From contig QQUA01000023.1 of assembly GCA_008501825.1 (NCBI GenBank), forward strand, positions 62,001 through 126,000: DNA of 64,000 nucleotides. Direction: 5' to 3'. The translations under genes were made by a program, and so were the position numbers. Below are positions 48,282 to 57,875 of the stretch, in pieces. Source of the stretch: Planctomycetota bacterium. GTDB taxonomy: Bacteria > Planctomycetota > UBA1135. Each line of letters opens with the position of its first letter. Positions within the stretch are counted from its first letter, which is position 1. The notes under the pieces are model-generated. The model was not told the DNA's origin and ran no database searches. It saw nothing but the letters and a program-made list of their open reading frames with translations.

Positions 48282-51245
48282 ATGAACCCTCTCGGCTTCA
48301 CCCGCTTCGGCTTGCGCGGCTTCGAATCCCTCATGCAATATCGGATTCGGGAAGTTCTGCTGGTCTCCAGTTTTTACGACGCCTTCATCATGCAGGAAGA
48401 CGGCCAGGTTCTGGAGCCGATCCGGAGCGGTTATCGGGATTTGGGTTTGAGGGATGTACCGCGGGTTTCGCGAGCCGCCTCCAGCGGTGAAGCGCTGGAT
48501 TTCCTGGATGAAGGAGATTTCGATCTAATCCTTTTGACCCCGCAATTGGGGGAAACCGACCCCTTGGCCTTGGCTGACGTAGTCAAAGAACGAAACGCCG
48601 CCATTCCGGTGGTTTTGGTCGGCTATGACTCCACTTCGCTACAAAGCCTCCTAGCCGGCCGAGACCGCTCTCCTTTCGATTTCGTCTTGCTGTGGAGCGG
48701 CGACAGCAAAATTCTGGCCACCACGATCAAATTATTGGAGGACCGGGTCAACGCCCGCCACGACACGGCCAAGGTGGGCGTCCAAGTGGTGTTGTTGATC
48801 GAAGATTCGATCCGCTTCTTGTCGACCTATCTCAACGCCCTTTATTCGCAAATCCACTTTCAAACTCGCCACGTGCTAAGGGAAAGCGTCAATCTTGCCC
48901 ACCAACTGCTGCGCATGAAGGCGCGGCCCAAGGTTTTGTTGGCTCAAAATTACGAAGATGCCACTCGCATCTACCAGGAGTATCGGCCCAACCTCCTGGG
49001 CGTCATCTCCGATGGAGCTTTTCCCATGCGGGCCGGCGAAGAACCGCATTACAACGCCGGTATTCGCTTTCTGGAGGAGGTTCGCCACAACCATCCCTCC
49101 TTGCCGATTTTGTTGCAATCTTCCAACCGAGAACTGGCCGAACCGGCCGGACAGCTCGGCGCTACGTTTATTCACAAAGATTCTCCCCGGCTGTTGGCCC
49201 ACATCGAAGAATTCATGCGCGATTATTTCGGTTTCGGTCCCTTCGTATTCAAGCGACCCGACGGCAGCACCGAAGCCATCGCCCGCAACATCCGCGAGTT
49301 GGAGGACGCCATCCCCCAGGTTTCTTATGAATCGTTGACCTCCCACGCCATGCGCAATCACTTTTCCATTTGGCTGCGGGCTCGGACCGAGTTCGCCTTG
49401 GCCAATCTTTTGCAACCCAAACAAGTCCGGGATTTTCCCGATGAAAAAAGCTTGCGCAAATATTTGACGCTTCACCTGCACAAGGCTCGAGTCGATTCCC
49501 AACGCGGCGTCATCGCCGACTTCGATCGCAAGATCTTTGACAACTCCATCACCTTTTCAAGAATCGGCGACGGATCCCTTGGCGGCAAAGCCCGAGGCCT
49601 GGCCTTCGCCAATCACTTGCTCAGTTATCAAGATCCGGTGGCGGACATCTCGGGAGTGGAAATCGTAGTGCCGGCGGTGGTCGTCATCACCACCGAGCTG
49701 TTCGATCAATTCCTGGAGATCAATGACTTGGACCCTCTGGAATTCGACTCTCACGACGACGTGTGGCTATACCGAACTTTCCGCAAAGCGCGCTTGCCGG
49801 TTTCTTTAAAAGAAGATTTGCGCGAAATTCAAAAAGTCTTTTGCGGCCCGCTGGCGGTTCGTTCTTCCTCGCTGCTCGAAGATTCCCATCTGCAACCCTT
49901 CGCCGGCGTTTACGAGACTCGGATGGTGGCCAACAACCATGCCTTGGAAGACATGCGACTGGAAGAACTTTGTACCGCCGTCAAAACCGTATACGCCTCA
50001 ACCTTCAGCTCCAGGGCCATGGCCTACCGGCGCTCCACCCCCTATCACCACGAAGAAGAAAAGATGGCCGTGGTCATCCAAGAAGTCTTTGGGCGACATC
50101 GGGACGAAGGCCGCTTTTATCCCACCTTTTCCGGAGTGGCTCGCTCCCACAATTACTATCCGCACGGGCCGGTGAAACCGGACGACGGTGTGGTCTCGGT
50201 GGCTCTTGGCATGGGCCGCCTCGTAGTGGAAGGAGGCGGTTTACGCTTTTCGCCCCGGCATCCTTTGAGCATTCCTCACTTTTCCTCGGTAGAGGACATG
50301 TTGCAAAACGCCCAGCGCAATTTCTTCGCTCTCAATCTAGATTTGCTCGAGGACCCGGAAACGGAGAGCTGGGCGCTGCCGAAACCTTATCCGATCAAAA
50401 AAGCTGAGGAGGACGGTCCCCTGGCTTTGCTTTGTTCCACTTACAGTCCCGAAAACGAAACCATCAGCGACGGCATGGCTCGGCGCGGTTATCGCATGGT
50501 CAGTTTCGCCGGCGTATTGAAGCACGGCACCTTTCCCCTGGCCGACGTCACCGAAGCTTTGCTGAAGGAAGCTCGAAGCGGCCTTGGGACCGCCGTGGAA
50601 ATGGAATTCGCAGTGGACATGGAAGTGGCCACCGGGCAACCGAAACAACTGGCCATCCTGCAAATTCGTCCAGTGGTGGTCTCCCAGGAAGAAGTGCGCG
50701 TGAATTGGCAGGACGTTCCCAAAGAAAGGGTCCTGGCCGCCAGCGATCGAGCGTTGGGAAACGGCCACATCCGCAACATTCGACATATTTTGATGGTCGA
50801 TCCGGACGCATTCGATCGATCAAAAAGCCAGCAAACGGTTGGCTCCATCAGCGAATTGGACGCCCACCTACGCAGAGCGGGCCATCCCTATCTTTTGCTC
50901 GGCCCCGGCCGCTGGGGTTCCGGCGATCCTTGGCTCGGCATTCCGGTGAATTGGACCCACATTTCCGGAGCCAAAGTGGTGATCGAAACCGGCTTCCCGG
51001 ATTTTCCGGTCACCCCTTCGGAAGGTTCCCACTTCTTCAGCAACATGGTTTCTTTTCAGGTCGGCTATCTAACCATCAACCCCCACCACGACGAAGGCAT
51101 GATCGATTTGGATTGGCTGCGCCGGCAGCCGGCTTTGTCTCAACGCCCGAACGGAGTGAGATTGCTCGAATTGGAAAGTGAACTCGAAGTGCAATTGGAT
51201 GGCCGACGCACCCAGGGAGTCGTTCTCCATGACAATTCAGCTTGA
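48282..51245 (+). CDS. Large protein with two receiver-like domains and a PEP/pyruvate-binding (PPDK N-like) domain
   Basis: 987 residues. Residues about 20-160 and 165-320 resemble response-regulator receiver folds (FDLILLTPQLGETDP, PNLLGVISDGAFP). Residues about 430-850 match the ATP-grasp domain of PEP synthase/pyruvate phosphate dikinase: GGKARGLAFANHLL, FCGPLAVRSSSLLED, and ILQIRPVV at its end. No PEP-utilising swivelling domain with a catalytic His is seen, nor a PEP/pyruvate barrel. Similar proteins are annotated 'PEP/pyruvate-binding domain-containing' in several phyla. It may phosphorylate a partner or sense nucleotide. No recognised kinase partner is adjacent. Confidence 0.78.
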   Translation: MNPLGFTRFGLRGFESLMQYRIREVLLVSSFYDAFIMQEDGQVLEPIRSGYRDLGLRDVPRVSRAASSGEALDFLDEGDFDLILLTPQLGETDPLALADVVKERNAAIPVVLVGYDSTSLQSLLAGRDRSPFDFVLLWSGDSKILATTIKLLEDRVNARHDTAKVGVQVVLLIEDSIRFLSTYLNALYSQIHFQTRHVLRESVNLAHQLLRMKARPKVLLAQNYEDATRIYQEYRPNLLGVISDGAFPMRAGEEPHYNAGIRFLEEVRHNHPSLPILLQSSNRELAEPAGQLGATFIHKDSPRLLAHIEEFMRDYFGFGPFVFKRPDGSTEAIARNIRELEDAIPQVSYESLTSHAMRNHFSIWLRARTEFALANLLQPKQVRDFPDEKSLRKYLTLHLHKARVDSQRGVIADFDRKIFDNSITFSRIGDGSLGGKARGLAFANHLLSYQDPVADISGVEIVVPAVVVITTELFDQFLEINDLDPLEFDSHDDVWLYRTFRKARLPVSLKEDLREIQKVFCGPLAVRSSSLLEDSHLQPFAGVYETRMVANNHALEDMRLEELCTAVKTVYASTFSSRAMAYRRSTPYHHEEEKMAVVIQEVFGRHRDEGRFYPTFSGVARSHNYYPHGPVKPDDGVVSVALGMGRLVVEGGGLRFSPRHPLSIPHFSSVEDMLQNAQRNFFALNLDLLEDPETESWALPKPYPIKKAEEDGPLALLCSTYSPENETISDGMARRGYRMVSFAGVLKHGTFPLADVTEALLKEARSGLGTAVEMEFAVDMEVATGQPKQLAILQIRPVVVSQEEVRVNWQDVPKERVLAASDRALGNGHIRNIRHILMVDPDAFDRSKSQQTVGSISELDAHLRRAGHPYLLLGPGRWGSGDPWLGIPVNWTHISGAKVVIETGFPDFPVTPSEGSHFFSNMVSFQVGYLTINPHHDEGMIDLDWLRRQPALSQRPNGVRLLELESELEVQLDGRRTQGVVLHDNSA

Positions 51246-51287
51246 GCCGACCAAGGAATGCCGTTCTGATTTTTCGGCTTGAAATCG

Positions 51288-51303
51288 GGGCAAGAAATTG
51301 CCC
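51288..51303 (+). terminator. Small hairpin after PEP-binding gene
   Basis: GGGCAA pairs perfectly with TTGCCC over a GAAA tetraloop, followed by GTTTCCCC. It is a weak terminator candidate before the cco operon. Confidence 0.4.
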
Positions 51304-51437
51304 GTTTCCCCCGAAGTCACGACTATGCCTAAATATAAGCTTATTCATACAGGTCCAATAAAGCTTACAAATAAGGGTTTTATGAAGCGGCCCTTGCGAT
51401 CGCGCCGAGATAGAATTAGGAACGGGATCAGGCCACC

Positions 51438-52460
51438 ATGGAGAAGAAAATCTCCCGGACTCAAAAACGGCTCACCAAGCGGTTGCAAACCATTTGGAAA
51501 TTGGGCCACCGCAAGGAAAAAACCACCCATCGGTATTTCATATACCGCTTGGTTTCCTTTTTAGTGATCCACGCCTTTATCGCCATCGTTCCCCTAAGTG
51601 GCATTATGAGATTCGATTTTTGGGGCGGCAATCACATGATCTGGGGCGAACAAGCCCCCTTGCTCGAGGTCGCCCGACGCTTTGTCATTCCCTTCGGGGT
51701 GGCCAATATCCTCATCGTTCTGGTCGTTCGATGGAGCGGCCGCTATCTCTGCGGTTGGGTGTGCCCGGTCAATTTCATGAACCGCTGGGCTGACTGGTTG
51801 CGCGGTTTCTTGGGCGCCAAAAACGGGCGCTTGGGATTCAAAGGCCACGCCATGGCCGCCTTTACATCGATTATGTTCGCCGGAGTGTTCTTGCTTTGGT
51901 TCGTGGACTTTCGGGTTTTCATCCAAGGAAGTCCCCGGGCCATCTTGTGGTCGTTGGTGGCTTGGAGTTTCTTCGCCTTGTTTTCCTACGTTCAAATGGT
52001 GGCTTTATCCTGGCGAACTTGCGAACGTTATTGCCCCTCCGGGGTTTACTTCTCCATCCTTGGTGTGAAAACCAAGACCGGCATCGAGCGCAATCCGAAC
52101 GGCACGCCCTGCGCCGATTGCAAGCTTTGCATCACCGCTTGCCCGATGGATTTGGACCCTCGGAATCTGCTTGGAGAAGCCAGGGAAGTCAGCGGGGTTT
52201 ACTTTGACACCTTGGACAATTCAGCCTTATGCATTCGATGCGGAGATTGCGTCGAAGCCTGCGATCGTTTCTTCGAACCACGGAAATTGCCGGCCACTTT
52301 GCGTATGGGCGTGCTGCAAAATACCGGTTCGGCTTTGCCTGAGCCGAAAGCCAAAAAGGCGCGGAAGACCAAGGCCACTTCGCCCTCCAAGGTTTCTCAG
52401 GAAAAACCGGAAAGCCACGAAGAAGGGCCGGAGGATCCGGCAAGATCTTCGGCGGCATGA
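51438..52460 (+). CDS. ccoG: CcoG/NapH-like membrane iron-sulfur protein (cbb3 oxidase assembly)
   Basis: 340 residues. Several membrane helices are followed by ferredoxin-type clusters: CGWVCPVNF, CERYCPSGVY, then CADCKLCITACPMDLDP and CIRCGDCVEACDRFF, giving two 4Fe-4S sites. This is the RdxA/CcoG and NapH family. Because ccoI follows with a 4-nt overlap and ccoN-ccoO come next, the CcoG role (copper reduction or maturation of cbb3 oxidase) is the best reading. The last 45 residues are K/E/P-rich and disordered. The leader 51304-51437 is AT-rich; I found no convincing FNR-type box there. Confidence 0.85.
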   Translation: MEKKISRTQKRLTKRLQTIWKLGHRKEKTTHRYFIYRLVSFLVIHAFIAIVPLSGIMRFDFWGGNHMIWGEQAPLLEVARRFVIPFGVANILIVLVVRWSGRYLCGWVCPVNFMNRWADWLRGFLGAKNGRLGFKGHAMAAFTSIMFAGVFLLWFVDFRVFIQGSPRAILWSLVAWSFFALFSYVQMVALSWRTCERYCPSGVYFSILGVKTKTGIERNPNGTPCADCKLCITACPMDLDPRNLLGEAREVSGVYFDTLDNSALCIRCGDCVEACDRFFEPRKLPATLRMGVLQNTGSALPEPKAKKARKTKATSPSKVSQEKPESHEEGPEDPARSSAA

Positions 52461-54595
52461 GTCGCGAAACCACCTGCACCCACTGTGGTCTTCCTGTACC
52501 CGGTTCCGGCGACAAGGATGATCCTCGGACGACTCATTTTTGTTGCCTGGGTTGCCGCCTAGCCTGGCAAGTCGCCGGTGCCGACGGAGAAGAAGGCCAG
52601 GCCCGTTGGGTTCACGCCCGCTTCCTTCTGGCCGCCCTATTTTCGGTAGCGGTCATGATGATTTCTCTGATTCTTTATTCAGAGGAGATCTTCGACTCGG
52701 GCTTGGAAGCCTCCGCCCTCGGCCAATTGTTCCGTTGGGCTTTGCTGATGCTGTCGGCCCCGGTGCTCCTCCTCCTGGCTCCCAGTCTGGTGGACCCATC
52801 CAGTCATGGTTGGCGCCGTTTGGCCAGCCTGGATTTGTGGATCTTGGTGGCGGTCGGGGCAGCTTGGATCTTGAGTTTCGTCCGCGTCTTGATCGGTAGC
52901 GGCGCCTTGTACTTCGAATCGGCATCCATGGTCCTGGTGCTGGTCACTTTGGGCCGCTATTTGGACGCCCGGGCCAAGGTCCGGGTCGGAGAGGCCGCCG
53001 GAGCACTCCGCAAGCTGTTGCCTGAAACCGCTCAATGGGTGACTGGAGAAAGCGTGCAGGCGGTCCCGGTGGACCAGATCCGCCCGGGCCAGGTGGTCCG
53101 AGTGGCGGCGGGAGAGCGAGCTCCGGTGGACGGCCACATTCATCGCGGTCAGGCCGCTTGCGACCTTTCCGCAGTCAACGGGGAATCCGAACCCCGCTCC
53201 CTCGGCCCCGGGGATCCGGTCCCGGCCGGAGCCGTGGTGGTCGATGGTTCCCTCGACTTGCAAGTGACGGCGGGAACCGGCCACCGATTGCTCGATCGGG
53301 TCGCCGAGTCGCTCCAAGAAGCCCGCTCCCGCCGTACCCCCAGCATGCGGACCGCAGATCACCTGGCCGGAGTTCTCCTGCCGGCGGTTTTGGCTCTGGC
53401 GGCGGCGGTGGTGGTTTGGCAAGGCACCCAAGGCCATTGGGACACCGGTATCGTTCGCGCTCTGGCGGTTTTGCTGGTTTCCTGCCCCTGTTCCCTGGGA
53501 ATCGCGACTCCGCTGGCCACCTGGTCTTCCATCGGTGAAGCGCTACGCCACGGCGTGCTGATCCGAGATGCCGGGGTATTCGAAATCCTGCCCAAGGTCC
53601 GGACCTTTTTATTCGACAAGACCGGCACCCTGACCATGAACCGGCGAAGTTTGGAGGAGGTGATTCTGGAGGATCCCGGCGCCGATCCGGAAGGGATTCG
53701 CGACTTTGCCGCCGGCCTGGCCGCCGCCAGCAGCCACCCGGCCTCCCGAGCTTTGGCCGGAGACCACGCTCCAGCCCTTCCGGATGCCTTCCAAACTTTT
53801 CCCGGCCGGGGAATCGGCGGCCGGGTGGAAGGCCAAGAAGCCTGGCTGGGGAACCGCCGGCTGATGGAAGAACAAGGCTTGGCCCTGTCGCCGACTTTGG
53901 AAGCGAAATGGCGGCAGGCCGAGGAGGCCGGTCGTTCGGTACTGGCGCTGGGTCGCCAAAGCTCCGCCGGCAATCGAGTCGAGGCCTTGTTCTTGTTGCA
54001 AGAAAGCCTGCGGCCCAACACCGCCGAACTTCTGGCCCAACTGCAGCAGGATGGAGCCAGTTGCTCGATCCTGACCGGCGATACGGCGGCCGCCGCCGGG
54101 CGCTTGGGAGAGCGGCTCCAGGTCCCGGTACAAGGCAATTTAATGCCTCAAGACAAGGAACGCCTGGTGGCCCAAAAGAGCGCCGATCAGGGGCCGGTGC
54201 TGTTTCTGGGTGACGGTGTTAACGACGGCCCCGCCCTGGCCCGGGCCGACGTCTCCGCCTCCCTCGGCGGGGCAACCGAAGTCGCTCGCGCCGCCGCCGA
54301 CATGATTTTTCTATCTGAAGATTTGCTAGTTGTCCTGGAAATGCAAGAACTTGCCCGCAACACGCGCCGCCGAATTCGTTTTAATCTAGCATGGGCTCTT
54401 TCCTATAACCCGCTGTTTTTGTACCTTGCGTCCACCGGACGACTCAGCCCGGTCGCATGTGCCGTGGCTATGGCGCTGAGTTCCCTGATCGTGGTCCTGG
54501 TTTCTTTGGCTCGCTCCCCCGCGACCGGAACCGGCGGTCAGGAGGAGGAGTCCGCGTGGAAACATACCTCGACGCCTTCCTACTCGGCTTCCTAG
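52457..54595 (+). CDS. ccoI: Copper-translocating P-type ATPase CcoI/FixI
   Basis: 712 residues. The N-terminus carries CTHCG and FCCLGCR, the metal-binding start typical of CcoI. The ion site is CPC (Cys343, Cys345); the phosphorylated Asp is Asp387 in DKTGTLT; SSHP and GDGVNDGPAL complete the P1B-ATPase set. Such proteins supply copper for the Cu-B site of the cbb3 oxidase. It overlaps ccoG by ATGA and the next gene by 40 bp. The charged C-terminal end lies in that overlap. Confidence 0.93.
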   Translation: MSRETTCTHCGLPVPGSGDKDDPRTTHFCCLGCRLAWQVAGADGEEGQARWVHARFLLAALFSVAVMMISLILYSEEIFDSGLEASALGQLFRWALLMLSAPVLLLLAPSLVDPSSHGWRRLASLDLWILVAVGAAWILSFVRVLIGSGALYFESASMVLVLVTLGRYLDARAKVRVGEAAGALRKLLPETAQWVTGESVQAVPVDQIRPGQVVRVAAGERAPVDGHIHRGQAACDLSAVNGESEPRSLGPGDPVPAGAVVVDGSLDLQVTAGTGHRLLDRVAESLQEARSRRTPSMRTADHLAGVLLPAVLALAAAVVVWQGTQGHWDTGIVRALAVLLVSCPCSLGIATPLATWSSIGEALRHGVLIRDAGVFEILPKVRTFLFDKTGTLTMNRRSLEEVILEDPGADPEGIRDFAAGLAAASSHPASRALAGDHAPALPDAFQTFPGRGIGGRVEGQEAWLGNRRLMEEQGLALSPTLEAKWRQAEEAGRSVLALGRQSSAGNRVEALFLLQESLRPNTAELLAQLQQDGASCSILTGDTAAAAGRLGERLQVPVQGNLMPQDKERLVAQKSADQGPVLFLGDGVNDGPALARADVSASLGGATEVARAAADMIFLSEDLLVVLEMQELARNTRRRIRFNLAWALSYNPLFLYLASTGRLSPVACAVAMALSSLIVVLVSLARSPATGTGGQEEESAWKHTSTPSYSAS

Positions 54596-55389
54596 GAGGA
54601 GCCCATTGTTTCGGCATGTGCGGCGCCTTGAGCGCTGCCGTAGGAGCGTCGTGCAAAGGCCGCACCCGATGGATTTTGACAGGGCATTGGAGTGCCTATT
54701 TGGTCGGGAAGACCCTGAGCTACACCTTCCTCGGGGTTCTGGCCGCCAGCGTCGGCATGCGCTGGCTCCACGAAGCCGGCTTGGAGAGCTGGCGCCAGGT
54801 GGCTTTGTGGGTGGCGGTGCTGACCATGGTGCTGACCGGTATGCACACCGCCGGCTGGCTTCCCGCCGTGGGAGAACGGCTGGCAGCCCGCTTTCCCCTA
54901 GCTCCCGGCCTGCGCCAGGCCTTTCGTGAAATATCCCGCTCCTGGAGTCGGCTGCCCAGCTTTTGGGGCCCGGCGACTCTGGGCATGTTGAACGGCTTCC
55001 TGCCATGCGGCTTGGTGTTCGCCGCAGTTTTGATGGCAGGGGCCACCGCCCATCCGCTCCAGGGCGCCGCGGTGATGGCCATTTTCGGCCTCGCCACCGC
55101 CCCGGCCCTGTTGTTACCCGCCTTCGCCGGTCACGCCCTGCTGCGCGTGCCCGGAAATCGAATGCGTGTGGCGGCAGGCTTGGCCACGATTCTGCTTGGC
55201 CTTTTCATTCTCTTTCGAACGGACGCTCTGGTTCAGGAACGCGCAAACTGCTGCGATCCCCCGCCACTGAGCTCCGACTTGCAGCCTGCCGCCGAATCCG
55301 AGGCGGAACCCATCGAAAAGGCTGACTTGTCAAGTGAGGAACAAGGCTTAGACATCGTGAATTCCCCCCCAGCCACTTCAAGTGATTGA
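54556..55389 (+). CDS. TauE/SafE (UreH-like) family membrane protein of the cbb3 cluster
   Basis: 277 residues from GTG 54556, preceded by GGAGGAGGAG inside the end of ccoI. It begins with LLGFLGGAHCFGMCG, the characteristic Cys motif of this family next to ccoI in many genomes, and has about six membrane helices (NGFLPCGLVFAAVLMAG is the second Cys-containing one). The two Cys pairs suggest a copper or thiol role in oxidase assembly. The end is hydrophilic and acidic. Read-through from ccoI is expected because of the overlap. Confidence 0.85.
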   Translation: METYLDAFLLGFLGGAHCFGMCGALSAAVGASCKGRTRWILTGHWSAYLVGKTLSYTFLGVLAASVGMRWLHEAGLESWRQVALWVAVLTMVLTGMHTAGWLPAVGERLAARFPLAPGLRQAFREISRSWSRLPSFWGPATLGMLNGFLPCGLVFAAVLMAGATAHPLQGAAVMAIFGLATAPALLLPAFAGHALLRVPGNRMRVAAGLATILLGLFILFRTDALVQERANCCDPPPLSSDLQPAAESEAEPIEKADLSSEEQGLDIVNSPPATSSD

Positions 55390-55413
55390 AGGCTAGCTAG
55401 AAAGGAGTCAATT

Positions 55414-56430
55414 TTGGCGACGAACCCGTTCCTGAGGGGGCGCAGCATTCCGTTTCTGCTCACCGTTGGGGTGAGCGTTCTGGTATGCCTGGTGCCCTTC
55501 CTTCCCGGACGCTCGCCGACGCCACCCCAAGAGGACTCTGCCATCCCGGCAGCGTTGCAGGAGTCCTTGGACAAGTGGGTCGCAGAGCATTTCCCCGGCA
55601 ACCCTGAGGATTTCCAAGACAACCTGGCCGATTCGACGGCCCGGTACGTCACCTACGGAGCCCAGGTCTACGAGCAGTATTGCTCGGGTTGCCACGGCAT
55701 CCAGGGTGACGGCCAAGGCGAAGCCGCCAACTTCCTGGTCCCGCGGCCTCGGAACTTCCGCTACGGAGTCAGCGAGGACAGCCCGCCGATCTACAAGTTC
55801 CGCTCCACCCGTTCCGGTCAAGCACCGCTGGTGGACGACTTGGTCCGCACCATTCGCGATGGTTTGCCGGGCTCAGCCATGCCGAAACACCGCCTGCTCG
55901 ATCCAACCGATGCCAGGGCGGTGGCCGATTACGTGATCTGGCTGTCGCAAACGGCTGAGTTCGAACAAGCCATCCTGTTCGATTACCAGGAAGAAGAGCC
56001 GGACTTGGATGACCAAGAGGAACGCGATTACTTCTACGAAGAATTCGTCGTAGCCTCGGCCGAACGCATCGCTGGACGGTACGCCAACCCCGACCGCCTC
56101 GCCATCGGCCAGGAGATCGCGGTGACCGATGAAAGCATCGCTCGCGGCCAAACCGTGTACATGGAGAAGGGCTGCCACGAATGCCATGGCAATACCGGCC
56201 GGGGCGAAGGCTCTTCCGCCGGTTCGCTTCGGGACGACTGGGGTTACCCGATCGATCCCCGGGATTTCTCCACCGGGAAGTTCCGCGCCGGCAGCAGCGG
56301 CCGCGACATCTATATGCGGATCAAGGGCGGAGTTTCGGGAACGCCGATGCCCGCTTACGAAGACATGCCCAATGAAGACCTTTGGGCCCTCGTGCACTTC
56401 GTTCAGTCCCTAAAGACAGGAGGTGAGTGA
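55414..56430 (+). CDS. Membrane-anchored dihaem cytochrome c, likely CcoP-like subunit
   Basis: 338 residues starting at a TTG (55414) six bases after AGGAG. One N-terminal helix (IPFLLTVGVSVLVCLVPFLPG) anchors two cytochrome c domains with CSGCH (Cys90, Cys93, His94) and CHECH (Cys254, Cys257, His258); Met ligands are probably in GSAMPKH and GTPMPAY. Standard cbb3 oxidases have a dihaem CcoP, and no other lies in this operon, so this is the best candidate although it precedes ccoN instead of following ccoO. It overlaps ccoN by one base (TGATG). Confidence 0.8.
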   Translation: MATNPFLRGRSIPFLLTVGVSVLVCLVPFLPGRSPTPPQEDSAIPAALQESLDKWVAEHFPGNPEDFQDNLADSTARYVTYGAQVYEQYCSGCHGIQGDGQGEAANFLVPRPRNFRYGVSEDSPPIYKFRSTRSGQAPLVDDLVRTIRDGLPGSAMPKHRLLDPTDARAVADYVIWLSQTAEFEQAILFDYQEEEPDLDDQEERDYFYEEFVVASAERIAGRYANPDRLAIGQEIAVTDESIARGQTVYMEKGCHECHGNTGRGEGSSAGSLRDDWGYPIDPRDFSTGKFRAGSSGRDIYMRIKGGVSGTPMPAYEDMPNEDLWALVHFVQSLKTGGE

Positions 56431-57875
56431 TGACCAGCCAAGACGCTCTTGTCCATTACGGACTGGTAAAGGCCCACATCAAGTGGGGCGTGTTCTTCCT
56501 GCTGGTGGGTTTGCTGGCCGGCTTCATTTACAGCCTGCAGTTCATCCACCACTATCCCTTCGACGGGATCTCCTTCCTCTCCGCCGGCCGGATGCGCCTG
56601 GTCCACACCAATGCCATCGCATACGGTTTCTTGGTCAACGGCTTTACCGGCTGTTTGTACTACGCGGTTCCAAGGCTGACCGGGAAACCGGTCCACAGCA
56701 TCAAGCTGGGTTGGTTTTTGCACATAGCGTTGCAATTCACCGTTTTGGCCACCGCCCTCGGCCTGCTGTTGGGTAAGGCTCAAGCGGTGGAATGGGGTGA
56801 AACGCCTACCGGTTTCGAACCCGGAAGCTTCGTGCCCAACTGGATACCCTGCGACTTGCTGGTGGCGGTGTTCGCCATCGGTTTGGCGGTGCAGATGTCC
56901 ATACCGTTGATCAAATCGCGGCAAAAAAAGATGTACGTCAGTTCCTGGTACATCACCGCCGGTTTGATCTGGACGATTCTGACCTACGCCATGGGCAACG
57001 TGATTCCGGAATGGTTCCTGCCGGGAACCGCCGGTGCTGCGGTGGTCGGCTTGTACATCCACGACTTGGTGGGCTTGTTCGTCACGCCCATGGGTTGGGG
57101 TTTGATGTACTTCTTCGTACCGATCATTCTCAAGAAACCGATTTGGTCGCACTCGCTTTCGATCATCGGATTCTGGGCTTTGGCCTTCTTCTACCCGCTC
57201 AACGGGGTACACCACTTCCTGCTGTCGCCGATTCCGATGTACGTCCAGTACGGCGCGATTTTGGCCACCATGGCAGTGGAAGTCGTGGTAACCACCGTAG
57301 TGGTGAACTTCTTCGGCACCTTGTGGGGCCGCGGCAAAGCGGTGCGTGAAAACATTGCCATCCGCTGGTTCTATACCGGCATGGTGATGTACTTCATCAC
57401 TTGCTTGCAGTGCGCTTACCACACCACCGTCGGCGCCCAGAAGATCATTCACTTCACCGACTGGGTCCCCGGCCACGCTCACTTGGTCATGTTCGGCGTG
57501 TTCAGCTTCTGGCTGATCGGCATCTTCACTTGGTTGTGGCCCCGGATCACCGGATACGAATGGCACAACCGCAACATGCTGTTCACCCAATACTGGCTGA
57601 TCATCGTCGGCTTGGGCGTGATGTTCGTCGACCTCACCATCGGCGGCCTGATTCACGGCTTCATGCAAGCCAACCTCAACCCGTGGATGGACATCATCCG
57701 CGCCGAAATCCCGATCTGGATCGTTCGGACCTTCTCCGGCGGCATGATCGTGGTCGGCTATGGATTGTTCCTCTACAACATGTGGATGACGGCTCGGGGC
57801 GGCTCCGGTCCGTACAAGGAAGAAAGCCACATCTACGACGGCCCCGAATGGAAGGTGGAAGGAAGCCATGGATAG
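56430..57875 (+). CDS. ccoN: cbb3-type cytochrome c oxidase subunit I
   Basis: 481 residues, about 12 membrane helices, with AGGAGG-type site before ATG 56430. The catalytic centre is intact: His211 (YIHDLVG), the cross-linkable Tyr255 and His261-His262 (Y-x5-HH in YPLNGVHH) keep the spacing of characterised CcoN. GHAHLVMFG holds the haem His pair, and RLVHTNAIAYGF one low-spin haem ligand. It reduces oxygen to water at high affinity. It is followed by ccoO with an 8-bp overlap. Confidence 0.95.
   Translation: MTSQDALVHYGLVKAHIKWGVFFLLVGLLAGFIYSLQFIHHYPFDGISFLSAGRMRLVHTNAIAYGFLVNGFTGCLYYAVPRLTGKPVHSIKLGWFLHIALQFTVLATALGLLLGKAQAVEWGETPTGFEPGSFVPNWIPCDLLVAVFAIGLAVQMSIPLIKSRQKKMYVSSWYITAGLIWTILTYAMGNVIPEWFLPGTAGAAVVGLYIHDLVGLFVTPMGWGLMYFFVPIILKKPIWSHSLSIIGFWALAFFYPLNGVHHFLLSPIPMYVQYGAILATMAVEVVVTTVVVNFFGTLWGRGKAVRENIAIRWFYTGMVMYFITCLQCAYHTTVGAQKIIHFTDWVPGHAHLVMFGVFSFWLIGIFTWLWPRITGYEWHNRNMLFTQYWLIIVGLGVMFVDLTIGGLIHGFMQANLNPWMDIIRAEIPIWIVRTFSGGMIVVGYGLFLYNMWMTARGGSGPYKEESHIYDGPEWKVEGSHG

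Noticed and set aside
51246..51437. FNR/ANR-type operator before ccoG
   Set aside because: No TTGAT-N4-ATCAA-like site was found; only AT-rich sequence and a small hairpin are present.
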